Shown piece by piece: positions 1 through 13,149 of a stretch of 64,000 nucleotides of DNA. Position 1 is the first letter of the stretch. Every line of letters begins with the position of its first letter. The DNA is from Corallium rubrum (taxonomy: Eukaryota > Cnidaria > Anthozoa > Scleralcyonacea > Coralliidae), in contig OZ036017.1 of the NCBI GenBank assembly GCA_964035015.1, positions 4,484,261 to 4,548,260 on the forward strand, given 5' to 3'. The translations under genes and the position numbers were made by a program. The notes beneath the pieces were generated by a model. The model was given only the letters and a program-made list of their open reading frames with translations. It searched no databases and was not told where the DNA came from.

Positions 1-291
1 AATCTTCACAAATGTTAGACGATGAAACACTTATCACCGTTTTATCGAAGAAAGCTAAAATTATAAAAACTTTGGAGAGCAAGTAAATTAGACCGGCAGC
101 CATGACAGGCGCTCACATGCATGAATCCTCCTTTATGTTTTTTTGGTTGTACGAAAAATATCCGGGGGCAAGGGTTCTTTTGTATTGCTAGCACCTTTAT
201 GTGAACGATAGAAATTGTCAAACGTGGACTAAGCAAGCCCCTTTTGTCACAGAGAAACATAAAGAGCGTACATAGTAAGATGCCTTCCAGC

Positions 292-830
292 ACCGATCGG
301 TGAAGACGAGCGCCTTTGTGTCTTCGACTACCTCAGCGACTATAAGTATTTCGGTGCCAACGAGAATCACGGTGGCTACGGAACTTTGCTGATTAATAAG
401 CCCCTCGTGGCTATCAAAAGAGTTGATGCAAGTTCCTTGGTGACTGCAAGAACCTCGGTGACTAAGAGGACTTCGATCGCTGCGAGCACCTGGGCGGCTA
501 AGAGCCAGGCAGTACCTAGAGCGCCTCGGTGTCTAAGAGAACTTCGGTACTACGAGCAAATCGGTGTCTACATATACCACTGCTTCGATGCCAAAGTGTG
601 GCATCAGAAACCTCGGTGACTAAGAATACCTCGATGCCTAAGGGCATTTTGCTGCCTACCGGAACCGATCGGTGACAAAGAGCGACTCGGTGCATACGTG
701 TACCTCAGTGACTCTATAAGCACCGGTGCCAATGAGTACCACGGTGTCTATGTATACGAGCAACTCGCTGGATACATATACCAGCGCTTCGGTGTCAATG
801 GATACCTCGGTGCCTAAAAATGCCCCGCGT
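292..830. repeat. Degenerate 17-19 bp minisatellite
   Basis: Loosely repeated motifs of the form CCTCGGTGnCTAnGAG recur about every 17-19 bases and grade into the clean array that follows. This looks like an older, decayed part of the same tandem family. The short open frames here show no coding features. Confidence 0.7.
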
Positions 831-3306
831 ACAAGCACTTGGCGCGTACGAGCACTTGGCGCGGACGAGCACTTGGGTGCGTACGAGAATTTGGCGCGTA
901 CGAGCACTTTGGCCCGTACGAGCACTTGGCGCGTACGGGCACTTGGCGCGTACGAGCACTTGGCGCGTACGAGCACCTGGGGAGCACGAGCAGTTGGCGC
1001 GTACGAGCACTTGGCGCGTACGACCACTTGGCGCGTACGAGAACTTACTTGGCACGTACGAGCACTTGCTTGGCGCGTACGCATACTTGGCGCGTACGAC
1101 CACTCGGCGCGTACAAGCCCACTCGGCGCGTACAAGCCCACTCGGCGCCTACAAGCCCACTCGGCGCCTACAAGCCCACTCGGCGCGTACAAGCCCACTC
1201 GGCGCCTACAATCCCACTCGGCGCCTACAAGCCCACTCGGCGCCTACAAGCCCACTCGGCGCGTACAAGCCCACTTGGCGCGTACGACCACTTACTTGTC
1301 ACGTACGAGCACTTACTTGGCGCGTACGCGTACTTGGCGCGTACAACCACTTGGCGCGTACGAGCAGTTGGCGCGTACGAGCACTTACTTGTCACGTACG
1401 AGCACTTGCTTGGCGCGTACGCGTACTTGGCGCGTACAAGCCCACTTGGCGCCTACAAGCCCACTCGGCGCCTACAAGCCCACTCGGCGCCTACAAGCCC
1501 ACTCGGCGCGTACAAGCCCACTCGGCGCGTACAAGCCCATACGGCGCCTACAAGCCCACTCGGCGCGTACAAGCCCACTCGGCGCCTACAAGCCCACTCG
1601 GCGCCTACAAGCCCACTCGGCGCCTACAAGCCCACTCGGCGCCTACAAGCCCACTCGGCGCCTACAAGCCCACTCGGCGCCTACAAGCCCACTGGGCGCC
1701 TACAAGCCCACTGGGCGCCTACAAGCCCACTCGGCGCCTACAAGCCCACTCGGCGCGTACAAGCCCACTCGGCGCGTACAAGCCCACTCGGCGCCTACAA
1801 GCCCACTCGGCGCCTACAAGCCCACTCGGCGCCTACAAGCCCACTCGGCGCCTACAAGCCCACTCGGCGCCTACAAGCCCACTCGGCGCCTACAAGCCCA
1901 CTCGGCGCGTACAAGCCCACTCGGCGCCTACAAGCCCACTCGGCGCCTACAAGCCCGCTCGGCGCCTACAAGCCCACTCGGCGCCTACAAGCCCACTCGG
2001 CGCCTACAAGCCCACTGGGCGCCTACAAGCCCACTCGGCGCCTACAAGCCCACTCGGCGCGTACAAGCCCACTCGGCGCCTACAAGCCCACTCGGCGCCT
2101 ACAAGCCCACTCGGCGCCTACAAGCCCACTCGGCGCCTACAAGCCCACTCGGCGCCTACAAGCCCACTCGGCGCGTACAAGCCCACTCGGCGCCTACAAG
2201 CCCACTCGGCGCCTACAAGCCCACTCGGCGCCTACAAGCCCACTCGGCGCGTACAAGCCCACTCGGCGCGTACAAGCCCACTCGGCGCGTACAAGCCCAT
2301 ACGGCGCCTACAAGCCCACTCGGCGCCTACAAGCCCACTCGGCGCGTACAAGCCCACTCGGCGCGTACAAGCCCATACGGCGCCTACAAGCCCACTCGGC
2401 GCGTACAAGCCCACTCGGCGCGTACAAGCCGACTCGGCGCCTACAAGCCCACTCGGCGCCTACAAGCCCACTCGGCGCGTACAAGCCCACTCGGCGCGTA
2501 CAAGCCCATACGGCGCCTACAAGCCCACTCGGCGCGTACAAGCCCACTCGGCGCGTACAAGCCGACTCGGCGCCTACAAGCCCACTCGGCGCCTACAAGC
2601 CCACTCGGCGCCTACAAGCCCACTCGCCGCGTACAAGCCCACTCGCCGCCTACAAGCCCACTCGGCGCGTACAAGCCCACTCGGCGCCTACAAGCCCACT
2701 CGGCGCCTACAAGCCCACTCGGCGCCTACAAGCCCACTCGGCGCCTACAAGCCCACTCGGCGCCTACAAGCCCACTCGTCGCCTACAAGCACACTCGGCG
2801 CCTACAAGCCTACTCGGCGCGTACAAGCCCACTCGGCGCGTACAAGCCCACTCGGCGCGTACAAGCCCACTCGGCGCGTACAAGCCCACTCGGCGCGTAC
2901 AAGCCCACTTGGCGCGTACGACCACTTACTTGTCACGTACGAGCACTTACTTGGCGCGTACGCGTACTTGGCGCGTACAACCACTTGGCGCGTACGAGCA
3001 GTTGGCGCGTACGAGCACTTACTTGTCACGTACGAGCACTTGCTTGGCGCGTACGCGTACTTGGCGCGTACAAGCCCACTTGGCGCGTACAAGCCCACTT
3101 GGCACATACGAGCACTTACTTGTCACGTACGAGCACTTACTTTGCGCGTACGCGTACTTGGCGCGTACAACCACTTGCCGCGTACGAATAGTTGGCGTGT
3201 ACGAGCACTTACTTGTCACGTACGAGCACTTACTTGGCGCGTACGACCACTTGGCGCGCACGACCATTTGGCGCGCGTACGACCACTTGGCGCGTACGAG
3301 CACTTA
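831..3306. repeat. 17/19-bp minisatellite array
   Basis: Two unit types alternate in blocks. A 17-bp unit GGCGCGTACGAGCACTT fills about 831-1100 and 2905-3306, with a smaller block near 1270-1440. A 19-bp unit GGCGCCTACAAGCCCACTC fills most of 1100-2905. Because neither length is a multiple of three and the unit lacks stops, all three forward frames stay open for over 800 codons and translate to the same 19-residue repeat. This is a tandem repeat artefact and not a protein gene. Confidence 0.95.
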
Positions 3307-6300
3307 CATCGCTATCCACAAACAGGAGGATGTAAATGAAAGAATTGTGACACATACTTACTTACTCTTTACGTCTATCTTATTCAACGTATTTTCAAGG
3401 CAGGGCCCAGGGACGGATCTAGGAAAATATTTGACTGTTGCAGGCATGGTGTGGTTCACTCCATCTAGGGGGGTACGGGGGCATGCCCCCCCGGAAAATT
3501 TTGAAAATTAGGACCTCTAAAAACGCATTTCCCGCATTCTGAGAGCAAGTTAAAGCCATCTTGGAAGACCGTTTTGTATATATTTAAGATAACGTATTGT
3601 AATTAGATACACAATTAAACATAAATACAACCGAGAACCGCTTAGTAAAACTATACTGTACAAAGCATAAACGAGAGAAAGAGACTAGTCTAAACTCAAA
3701 ATGTATTTAATATGGAAAGCGACTGTCAGCTGCAGTAAATATTGAAACCGAACAGCGGAGAGCTGACTCCCATGAAACACTGAGTGAGGACTCATTAGCA
3801 TACAGTACAATATAATATTAATTTATAGAATATTATTCATAAGCTAAGCTGCTAAGGCTTACCTCACTGGGTAGTGATTCGAGGCGCGCGATTCCTGCAC
3901 AAAGTACAGCGTAGATCTTCACCAAGATTCTTTCCGCATCCTTTTGAAATATTACGCTCGCACTCGCGCTTGAGTCAGTTTCCTCTCGAGAATAACTTCC
4001 ATTAAATATATTCAACAGCGGTTGTAACACGTACATCGTTAGAAGCCATTTATTCTTGAAAGAGGCTAGAAAGAACCCGAGTAGGTCGAATGAATCGTAC
4101 TCAATAACATAATCTGAGAAGCGAAACAGATTTCGCAATCTGTTGCAACTGTTGCACAGTCTAGTGTTTTGATTGGACAGCTACCCCTAGCTGTTGCACA
4201 AATGCTTAAATATAGCCTGTTTCACGGACTATATTTAGCTCAACTGTTGCACAAACGACTTCAGACTGATCTGGTGCAACAGCGGACCAGGCCTGTTGCA
4301 CAAGGATGTTTGACGAGGGGAGGGGGGGGGGGGGGGGTTCGGCCGGAAATATTGTATATTGCGGGCTTACTGGGTGATGATAATCTCACCCAATTGCGGG
4401 TTAGAATTTTCTAAGACTGGAGGGCCGAGGCTGAGCTTTCGAGTTATAAACCATTAGGTAATTTTCCAAATTGAATTATTCTTATTATCTTTTAATGTTG
4501 TTTTTCGTTTTTCCGGACATTTTGACTGTTGCATTTGCAACAGTTGCAACAGTCTAGATCCGCCCCTGGGGCCATGTAAACCGGATATACACCGTTTAGC
4601 AGAATTTCCAATTCAAAGTTGTTCATTTACAAAACAGGAGGATACGACAGAAACAAGCATTACATTATGAAATAAACTTGCGGTATCTCTAGCTGCCAGT
4701 ACTGCTTAAACTTACTGAGGTTTAGGGTGGGAAGGGACCTCTTTCGTATATATTACTCGTCAAGCCATATTGTTCAAATTTATCTTCTGTACTGACCCAC
4801 TTAATTTTTAAGCAACATATTAATATCACTGTGGCAACCGCTCTCGGAAATAAAAGGTTAAGAGCCTTTCAAAAATCAATACATTGCTATCCAGAAACAG
4901 GAGGATGTAAATGAAAGATCCAATTGTGACACATAGTTTACTTACTCTTTACGTCTATCTTATACAACGTAATTTCAAGGCAAGGCCATGTAAACCGGGT
5001 GTACACCGTTTAGCAGAATTACCAATTCAAAGTTGTCATTTACAAAACAGGAGGATACGACAGAAACAAGCATTACATTATGAAATAAACTTGCCGTATC
5101 GCTAGCTGCCAGTACTGCTTAAACTTACTGAGCTTTAGGGTGGGAAGGGACCTCTTTCGTATCAGAAACAGGAGGATGCAAATGAAAGATGCACTTGTGA
5201 CACATACATTACTTACTCTTTACGTGTATTTTATACAACGTAATTTCAAGGCAGGGCCATGTAAAGCGGGTGTACACCATTTAGCAGAATTTCCAATTCA
5301 ATGTTGTCATTTACAAAACAGGAGGATACGACAGAAACGAGCATTACATTATGAAACAAAATTGCGGTATCGCTAGCTGCCAGTACTGCTTAAACTTACT
5401 GAGATTTAGGGTGGGAAGGACCTCTTTCGTATCAGAAACACGAGGATGTAAATGAAAGATCCAATTGTGACACTTACTTACTTACTCTTTACGTCTATCT
5501 TATATAACGTAATTTCAAGGCAGGGCCATGTAAACCGGGTGTACACCGTTTAGCAGAATTTCCAATTCAAAGTTGTTCATTTACAAAACAGGAGGATACG
5601 ACAGAAACAAGCATTACATTATGAAATAAACTTGCGGTATCTCTAGCTGCCAGTACTGCTTAAACTTACTGAGGTTTAGGGTGGGAAGCGACCTCTTTCG
5701 TATATATTACTCGTGAAGCCATATTGTTCAAATTTATCTTCTGTACTGACCCACTTAATTTTTAAGCAACATATTAATATCACTGTGGCAACCGCTCTCG
5801 GAAATAAAAGGTTAAGAGCATTTCAAAAATCAATACATTGCTATCCAGAAACAGGAGGATGTAAATGAAAGATCCAATTGTGACACATAGTTTACTTACT
5901 CTTTACGTCTATCTTATACAACGTAATTTCAAGGCAAGGCCATGTAAACCGCGTGTACACCGTTTAGCAGAATTTCCAATTCAAAGTTGTCATTTACAAA
6001 ACAGGAGGATACGACAGAAACAAGCATTACATTATGAAATAAACTTTCGGTATCGCTAGCTGCCAGTACTGCTTAAACTTACTGAGATTTAGGGTGGGAA
6101 GGGACCTCTTTCATATCAGAAACAGGAGGATGTAAATGAAAGATCCAATTGTGACACATACTTACTTACTCTTTACATCTATCTTATACAACGTAATTTC
6201 AAGACAGGGCCATGTAAACCGGGTGTACACCGTTTAGCAGAATTACCAATTCAAAGTTGTCATTTACAAAACAGGAGGATACGACAGAAACAAGCATTAC

Positions 6301-8957
6301 ATTATGAAATAAACTTGCGGTATCGCTAGCTGCCAGTACTGCTTAAACTTACTGAGCTTTAGGGTGGGAAGGGACCTCTTTCGTATCAGAAACAGGAGGA
6401 TGTAAATGAAAGATGCACTTGTGACACATACTTTACTTACTCTTTACGTGTATTTTATACAACGTAATTTCAAGGCAGGGCCATGTAAAGCGGGTGTACA
6501 CCATTTAGCAGAATTTCCAATTCAATGTTGTCATTTACAAAACAGGAGGATACGACAGAAACGAGCATTACATTATGAAACAAAATTGCGGTATCGCTAG
6601 CTGCCAGTACTGCTTAAACTTACTGAGATTTAGGGTGGGAAGGACCTCTTTCGTATCAGAAACAGGAGGATGTAAATGAAAGATCCAATTGTGACACTTA
6701 CTTACTTACTCTTTACGTCTATCTTATACAACGTAATTTCAAGGCAGGGCCATGTAAACCGGGTGTACACCGTTTAGCAGAATTTCCAATTCAAAGTTGT
6801 TCATTTACAAAACAGGAGGATACGACAGAAACAAGCATTACATTATGAAATAAACTTGCGGTATCTCTAGCTGCCAGTACTGCTTAAACTTACTGAGGTT
6901 TAGGGTGGGAAGGGACCTCTTTCGTATATATTACTCGTGAAGCCATATTGTTCAAATTTATCTTCTGTACTGACCCACTTAATTTTTAAGCAACATATTA
7001 ATATCACTGTGGCAACCGCTCTCGGAAATAAAAGGTTAAGAGCATTTCAAAAATCAATACATTGCTATCCAGAAACAGGAGGATGTAAATGAAAGATCCA
7101 ATTGTGACACATAGTTTACTTACTCTTTACGTCTATCTTATACAACGTAATTTCAAGGCAAGGCCATGTAAACCGCGTGTACACCGTTTAGCAGAATTTC
7201 CAATTCAAAGTTGTCATTTACAAAACAGGAGGATACGACAGAAACAAGCATTACATTATGAAATAAACTTTCGGTATCGCTAGCTGCCAGTACTGCTTAA
7301 ACTTACTGAGATTTAGGGTGGGAAGGGACCTCTTTCATATCAGAAACAGGAGGATGTAAATGAAAGATCCAATTGTGACACATACTTACTTACTCTTTAC
7401 ATCTATCTTATACAACGTAATTTCAAGGCAGGGCCATGTAAACCGGGTGTACACCGTTTAGCAGAATTTCCAATTCAAAGTTCTCATTTACAAAACAGGA
7501 GGATAGGACAGAAACAAGCTTTACATTATGAAATAAACTTGCGGTATCGCTAGCTGCCAGTACTGCTTAAACTTACTGAGATTTAGGGTGGGAAGGGACC
7601 TCTTTCGTATCAGAAACAGGAGGAATAATGTAAATGAAAGATCCAATTGTGACACATACTTTACTTACTCTTTACGTCTATCTTATACAACGTAATTTCA
7701 AGGCAGGGCCATGTACAGCGGGTGTAAACCGTTTAGCAGAATTTCCAATTCAAAGTTGTCATTTACAAAACAGGAGGATACGACAGAAACAAGCATTACA
7801 TTATGAAATAAACTTGCGGTATCGCTAGCTGCCAGTACTGCTTAAACTTACTGAGATTTAGGGTGGGAAGGGACCTCTTTCATATCAGAAACAGGAGGAT
7901 GTAAATGAAAGATCCAATTGTGACACATACTTACTTACTCTTTACGTGTATCTTATACAACGTAATTTCAAGACAGGGCCATGTAAACCGGGTGTACACC
8001 GTTTAGCAGAATTTCCAATTCCAAGTTCTCATTTACAAAACAGGAGGATACGACAGAAACAAGCTTTACATTATGAAATAAACTTGCGGTATCGCTAGCT
8101 GCCAGTACTGCTTAAACTTACTGAGATTTAGGGTGGGAAGGGACCTCTTTCGTATCAGAAACAGGAGGAATAATGTAAATTAAAGATCCAATTGTGACAC
8201 ATACTTTACTTACTCTTTACGTCTATCTTATACAACGTAATTTCAAGGCAGGGCCATGTAAAGCGGGTGTAAACCGTTTAGCAGAATTTCCAATTCAAAG
8301 TTGTCATTTACAAAACAGGAGGATACGACAGAAACAAGCATTACATTATGAAATAAACGTGCGGTATCGCTAGCTGCCAGTACTGCTTAAACTTACTGAC
8401 ATTTAGGGTGGGAAGGGACCACTTTCGTATCAGAAACAGGAGGATGTAAATGAAAGATCCAATTGTGACACATACTTTACTTACTCTTTACGTCTATCTT
8501 ATACAACGTAATTTCAAGGCAGGGCCATGTAATCCGGGTGTACACCGTTTAGCAGAATTTCCAATTCAAAGTTCTCATTTACAAAACAGGAGGATACGAC
8601 AGAAACAAGCTTTACATTATGAAATAAACTTGCGGTATCGCTAGCTGCCAGTACTGCTTAAACTTACTGAGATTTAGGGTGGGAAGGGACCTCTTTCGTA
8701 TCAGAAACAGAAGGATGTAAATGAAAGATCCAATTGTGACACATACTTTACTTACTCTTTACGTCTATCTTATACAACGTAATTTCAAGGCATGGCCATG
8801 TAAACCGGGTGTACACCGTTAGGCAGAATTTCCAATTCAAAGTTGTCATTTACCAAACAGGAGGATACGACAGAAACAAGCATTACATTATGAAACAAAA
8901 TTGCGGTATCGCTAGCTGCCAGTACTGCTTAAACTTACTGGGGTTTAGGGTGGGAAG
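3307..8957. repeat. ~270-bp satellite with 413-bp variant units
   Basis: About 15 head-to-tail units begin near AGGAGGATGTAAATGA. Successive ATG positions (4911, 5182, 5452, 5865, 6135, 6406, 6676, 7089, 7359, 7634, 7904, 8174, 8450, 8720) are spaced 270-276 bp. Units at 5452 and 6676 carry an extra ~140-bp tail and are 413 bp long; the tail also occurs at 4745-4890. The block 5182-5865 is repeated at 6406-7089, which gives a higher-order repeat. Seven units carry an open 64-codon frame. The others are broken by one-base indels, a lost ATG or a stop, so coding is unlikely. Confidence 0.93.
3408..4568. mobile_element. hAT-like non-autonomous DNA transposon
   Basis: The 1161-bp insert splits one satellite unit between GGGCC (3403-3407) and GGGCC (4569-4573); intact units read GCAGGGCCATG here. 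Its ends are inverted: CAGGGACGGATCTAG on the left and CTAGATCCGCCCCTG on the right. TGTTGCA/TGCAACA motifs cluster just inside both ends and at 4140-4310, as expected of transposase-binding subterminal repeats. The CAGGG...CGG ends suggest hAT, but hAT usually makes 8-bp duplications and only 5 bp match here. No transposase is seen. Confidence 0.8.
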
Positions 8958-8961
8958 GGTT

Positions 8962-9395
8962 GGGGTCTAAAGCATTGACATTCCACAGCCTGCGGGGTTA
9001 TCCCTGTGGTACCTTTTCGGACACCTCTAGCTTAAAACTCGTAAGAGATAAAGGATCGATAGGCCATGCTTTCACAGTTTGTATTCATACTGAAAATCAA
9101 AATCAAGTGAGCTTTTACCCTTTTGTTCTACATGAGATTTCCGTTCTCATTGAGCTCACCTTAGGACACCTGCGTTATCATTTGGAAGTAGTGCCGCCGC
9201 AGCCAAACTCCCAACCTGACAGTGTCTTCGGTCCGGATCGACCGGCAGACGAGCGATCTTAAAACCAACATGTGGACGCGTAACGTCCAGTTCCGCTTCA
9301 CCGAGTAAGTAAAAAAACGACGAGAGTAGTGGTATTTCACCGGCGGATTGCTCCTCCCACTTATTCTACACCTCTCGTGTTTTTTCACAGAGTCA

Positions 9396-9433
<38 letters not shown>

Positions 9434-9440
9434 GTTGTCG

Positions 9441-9490
<50 letters not shown>

Positions 9491-9491
9491 T

Positions 9492-9545
<54 letters not shown>

Positions 9546-9546
9546 T

Positions 9547-9592
<46 letters not shown>

Positions 9593-9608
9593 GGTGAATT
9601 ACTTCACT

Positions 9609-9642
<34 letters not shown>

Positions 9643-9734
9643 CGTCAACACCGGTCACCAGCCATCGCAATGCTTTGTTTTAATTAAACAGTCGGATTCC
9701 CCTTGTCCGTTCCAGTTCTAAGTCGGTTGTTAAT
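8962..9734 (-). pseudogene. 28S rRNA pseudogene, 3' part (domains IV-V)
   Basis: Read on the minus strand this matches eukaryotic 28S rRNA, including the helix around GACTCTCTTAAGGTAG, the GAACTGG/CCGACTGTTTAATTAAAAC segment and the peptidyl-transferase region near 8997-9035. Changes fall in almost invariant positions, for example around 9180-9215 and 9010-9030, so it is a decayed copy. The 3' several hundred bases of 28S are missing and satellite DNA abuts it at 8957. The upstream part lies at 14269-15336, across an inserted element. Confidence 0.92.
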
Positions 9735-10004
9735 TATGGGGTGCCAAATGTCCGGAAATTATATTTGTTTATTATATCAATAATTATTTGATATAACAGG
9801 TTTTATGTCAAATAATGAAATTAATGCCAACTTTTATTGTTTGAAATAATTCTCTAACAAGAAATATTATTTCATATAATTTGTTTTAGTTTTATTCCAT
9901 TATATTAAAGAGTAAGTATTGTGTATTCTTATTATATGACATAATACTCATTTGCACAACAGTAATTGTTTCAAATAAACGTTTATGACAAATTTATTTA
10001 TGTC

Positions 10005-10370
10005 ATATAATGCATTATATCATTTAATGCATTATATCATATAATTGTCATTATGTCATATAATTCCATTATATCATATAATTCATTATGTCATTATATT
10101 CCATTATATCATATAATTCATTATGTCATATAATTCCATTATATCATATAATTCATTATATCATATAATTTATTATGTCATATAATTCATTATGTCATAT
10201 AATTCCATTATATCATATAATTCATTATATCATATAATTTATTATGTCATATAATTCATTATGTCATATAATTCCATTATATCATATAATTCATTATATC
10301 ATATAATTTATTATGTCATATAATTCCATTATGTCATATAATTCTTTATGATATCATATAATTTTGTTGA
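10005..10370. repeat. Palindromic AT array, left arm
   Basis: Tandem copies of short near-palindromes such as ATTATATCATATAATTC and ATTATGTCATATAATTC fill this segment. It is the left inverted partner of 13705-14010 inside the foldback element. Confidence 0.85.
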
Positions 10371-10399
10371 TGCGCCAATTGTTTGCGCAGTAACTGCTC

Positions 10400-12105
10400 G
10401 GCACCAGTCTCCTATGGTGGTCCAGACTCTCCTGAGGCGAGGCCGCGAAGACGGATGCACAGCATGAACCACAAAACTTTAATAACCTACGCATCCGTAG
10501 TTTATACATGGATATAACCAACTAGTTAGAGAACTTGCTGCATTGGTGAGCAGAACAATCCTCGACGTCTTCTCGTCGCACCAAAGCACACCAGCCAGGA
10601 GACCGTCCGCACAGACACCACTGCCAGTTCAAACAGTGCCAGCAAGACGAAACGGCCGTATTGGCGCCAAATACTATAAATCCTGTAGCATTGGAATTAA
10701 GTCAGTCAACGACCCAATATCCGTTGAGTTTGGTAAGTTTTAATCATTTTTGTGTTTCTGCCAATAAGTATTATCGAATTTATCGAACATTCGTGGCTTT
10801 TATAATGTCGTTTCCTCGTTTACAAACCGCAAACTTTACGATATTATATGCGCCAAAGCGTGCTGTCAAACGTACGTGGCTGGCCATTGTGTTGTTATTT
10901 TTCATGTTGCTGTTTTATCATGAACAAAGTATGATCTTCTTGAAGTATGATCTCGTGGGAGTTTAACATGTTTAGGTCATGCATTTTTACTAGATTTTTA
11001 ACTTTTTAATGTTAAACCCCGGGGGGTGGGTACTCTGGCACTTTTTGGGTAGGGGTGTGCATCCCAGACCCTGGAGCTCAAAAACCATACTCTATATAGG
11101 GCAGCTTATACCTTTATATATACAAGAGTACCCCCAGGTGTTAAACCAATCAGGGGTGGTGTCAGGAATTTCCCGACAGGTGGACAGGGGCTTTGGGGGC
11201 TCCGGGGGCATTCTCACCTGAAAAATTTGAACATCTAGAATAGCATTTTCCATCTTCTCAGTGCAAATATTGAACAAAAATGGCAAACTGGTTAATGACC
11301 ACACTGGGTGTTCGACAGATTTTTCTTTATTGATACCTTGAAAATAAATGCTGTAGCTTGTCGGTTATTGCGATAATTTCACACTGAGAAGATGGAAAAA
11401 GCTATTCTTCTAGCTTCCAGGTGAGAATGCCCCCGGAGCCCCCTAAGCCTCTGTCCACCTGTCGGGAAATACCTGGCACCACCCCTGATTGGTTTAACAC
11501 CTGGGGGTACTCTTGTATATAAAGGTATAAGCTGCCCTATATAAGGTGTGGCTTTTGAGCTCCAGGGTCTGGGATGCACACCCCTACCCAAAAAGTGCCA
11601 GAGAAGCAACATGAAAAATAACAACACAATGGCCAGCCACGTACGTTTGACAGCACGCTTTGGCGCCTATAATATCGTAAAGTTTGCGGTTTCAAATGAG
11701 GAGAACGTTGTTGGCACAACGACATTATAAAAGCCACGAATGTTCGATAAATTCGATAATACTTATTGGCAGAAACACAAAAATGATTAAAACTTACCAA
11801 ACTCAACGGATATTGGGTCGTTGACTGACTTAATTCCAATGCTACAGGATTTATAGTATTTGGCGCCAATACGGCCGTTTCGTCTTGCACTGTTTGAACT
11901 GGCAGTGGTGTCTGTGCGGACGGTCTCCTGGCTGGTGTGCTTTGGTGCGACGAGAAGACGTCGAGGATTGTTCTGCTCACCGATGCAGCAAGTTCTCTAG
12001 CTAGTTGGTTATATCCATGTAACTACGGATGCGTAGGCTATTAAAGTTTTGTGGTTCATGCTGTGCATCCGTCTTCGCGGCTTCGCACTCAGGAGAGTCT
12101 GGACC
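10400..12105. repeat. Nested giant hairpin (two concentric inverted repeats)
   Basis: The outer arms are about 10400-10960 and 11595-12105, and differ by small substitutions and indels. Inside them a second inverted repeat pairs about 11012-11260 with 11385-11612. Both outer arms retain an exon-like open stretch ending in a strong donor, GTTTG|GTAAGT, near 10733 (plus) and 11808 (minus). The minus-strand arm gives a 147-codon open frame, 11980-11537. This may be the first exon of a transposon gene present in both arms, but no domain is recognised. Confidence 0.75.
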
Positions 12106-12842
12106 TGCCTCCTCCGCAGGCCTTCGTTGCATCATGGACAGGCACACAAGCCGAATTTAGGACCTGCAAGATCCTGTAAAAAATTTGGCAAAACTTGTCA
12201 CGGAATAAATTTGCATAATTAACTACCCTTGTCAATAGCCATGGCTATTTCCGAAGATTTTGAAGGCCATTCAAGACTTGTGACATACGAATTCTAGCTT
12301 TAAAATGAAGGAATTACGGTTGAACTTTGTCAACTTTCGGCCAGAATAATCCACCAAAATGCACTTTAGTCTGCCTAGATAGAGACTCTTGGGTTTATAC
12401 TTTTTCGGTTTCCACAACAACTGAAACTTGAATTACGCCACACTATAGCCTACAATTTCACAAAATTAAATCTCATTAACTCTTGGTCACTCAGTTGACA
12501 GTCTTTGATAGCCAGATAAACCAAAAAACAATAAGAATAACTTGTACTTTCCTGACCGTCGAATTTGCTTTTGTTCGGCAGATATTTTCCCCTGCAATTC
12601 CTTTCTGTCGCTAAAAATATTATTGGCAGAAGGTCGGTAATTCTAAAACATATTGGTTTCTTCATTGTCATGATCTGTAAGAAAGTTTAGACCGAATTTC
12701 CTGGGTCACAGTGTTAAAAGAACTAGCTTGGACGTACGTTTGTCGAACAGCGGCCGGAAAAAATTTGCAGGCCCTCTCAAAACTATCGCCTCTAGGGCTT
12801 AGTCTCGCTGTGCATAATAGGATCGGTCACCATTTTGTTTAC
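12106..12842. other. Interior of foldback element, no gene seen
   Basis: The motif CCTCCTCCGCAGGCC at about 12111 is repeated in inverted form at about 13645-13660, which marks another nested boundary. Apart from this, only short, unconvincing open frames occur here. Confidence 0.5.
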
Positions 12843-13051
12843 TAGCCTGGTACCCTGGCCCAATTTCAAATGAAATATGGGCCAGGTAACCACTAATCTC
12901 ATTCTCGCGTCATCGGGGCTAAATCCACTAATGACGACTGCAGTTTTACTCATAACCATTATAAACGCCCGCAATTTCAACCAATAGGAAAGCAGAAGTC
13001 TTTGGTGGTTACCTGGCCCATATTCTTTGATTGGGCCAGGGTACCAGACTA
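12843..13051. mobile_element. MITE with TAGCCTGGTACCCTGGCCCA ends
   Basis: The inverted ends TAGCCTGGTACCCTGGCC and GGCCAGGGTACCAGACTA bound a 209-bp element. A second inner inverted segment, ATATGGGCCAGGTAACCAC, pairs with GTGGTTACCTGGCCCATAT. A 9-bp direct repeat TTTGTTTAC flanks both ends. Confidence 0.75.
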
Positions 13052-13080
13052 TTTGTTTACATTATTTAATTTGTTTACAT

Positions 13081-13145
13081 TGGTCAGAGCATTGCACTAG
13101 AACGGCGCAAGGTCGTGGGTTCAATTCCTGCCGGAAGGCCTGTGC
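13081..13145 (+). mobile_element. tRNA-derived SINE, 5'-truncated fragment
   Basis: This repeats the tRNA-like body of the two following copies from the D arm to the B box (GGGTTCAATTCC) but lacks the first 5' bases and the 3' tail. Confidence 0.7.
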
Positions 13146-13149
13146 TCTT

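Noticed and set aside
831..3306. CRISPR-like array
   Set aside because: There are no unique spacers; units abut directly, and the DNA is eukaryotic.
726..3511. Three overlapping plus-strand frames of 821-890 codons
   Set aside because: They are the same tandem 19-bp unit read in three phases; there are no domains and codon identity is forced by the repeat.
4911..8644. Seven 64-codon genes with AGGAGG ribosome-binding sites
   Set aside because: They are satellite units in a eukaryotic setting; sister units carry frameshifts, lost starts and stops.
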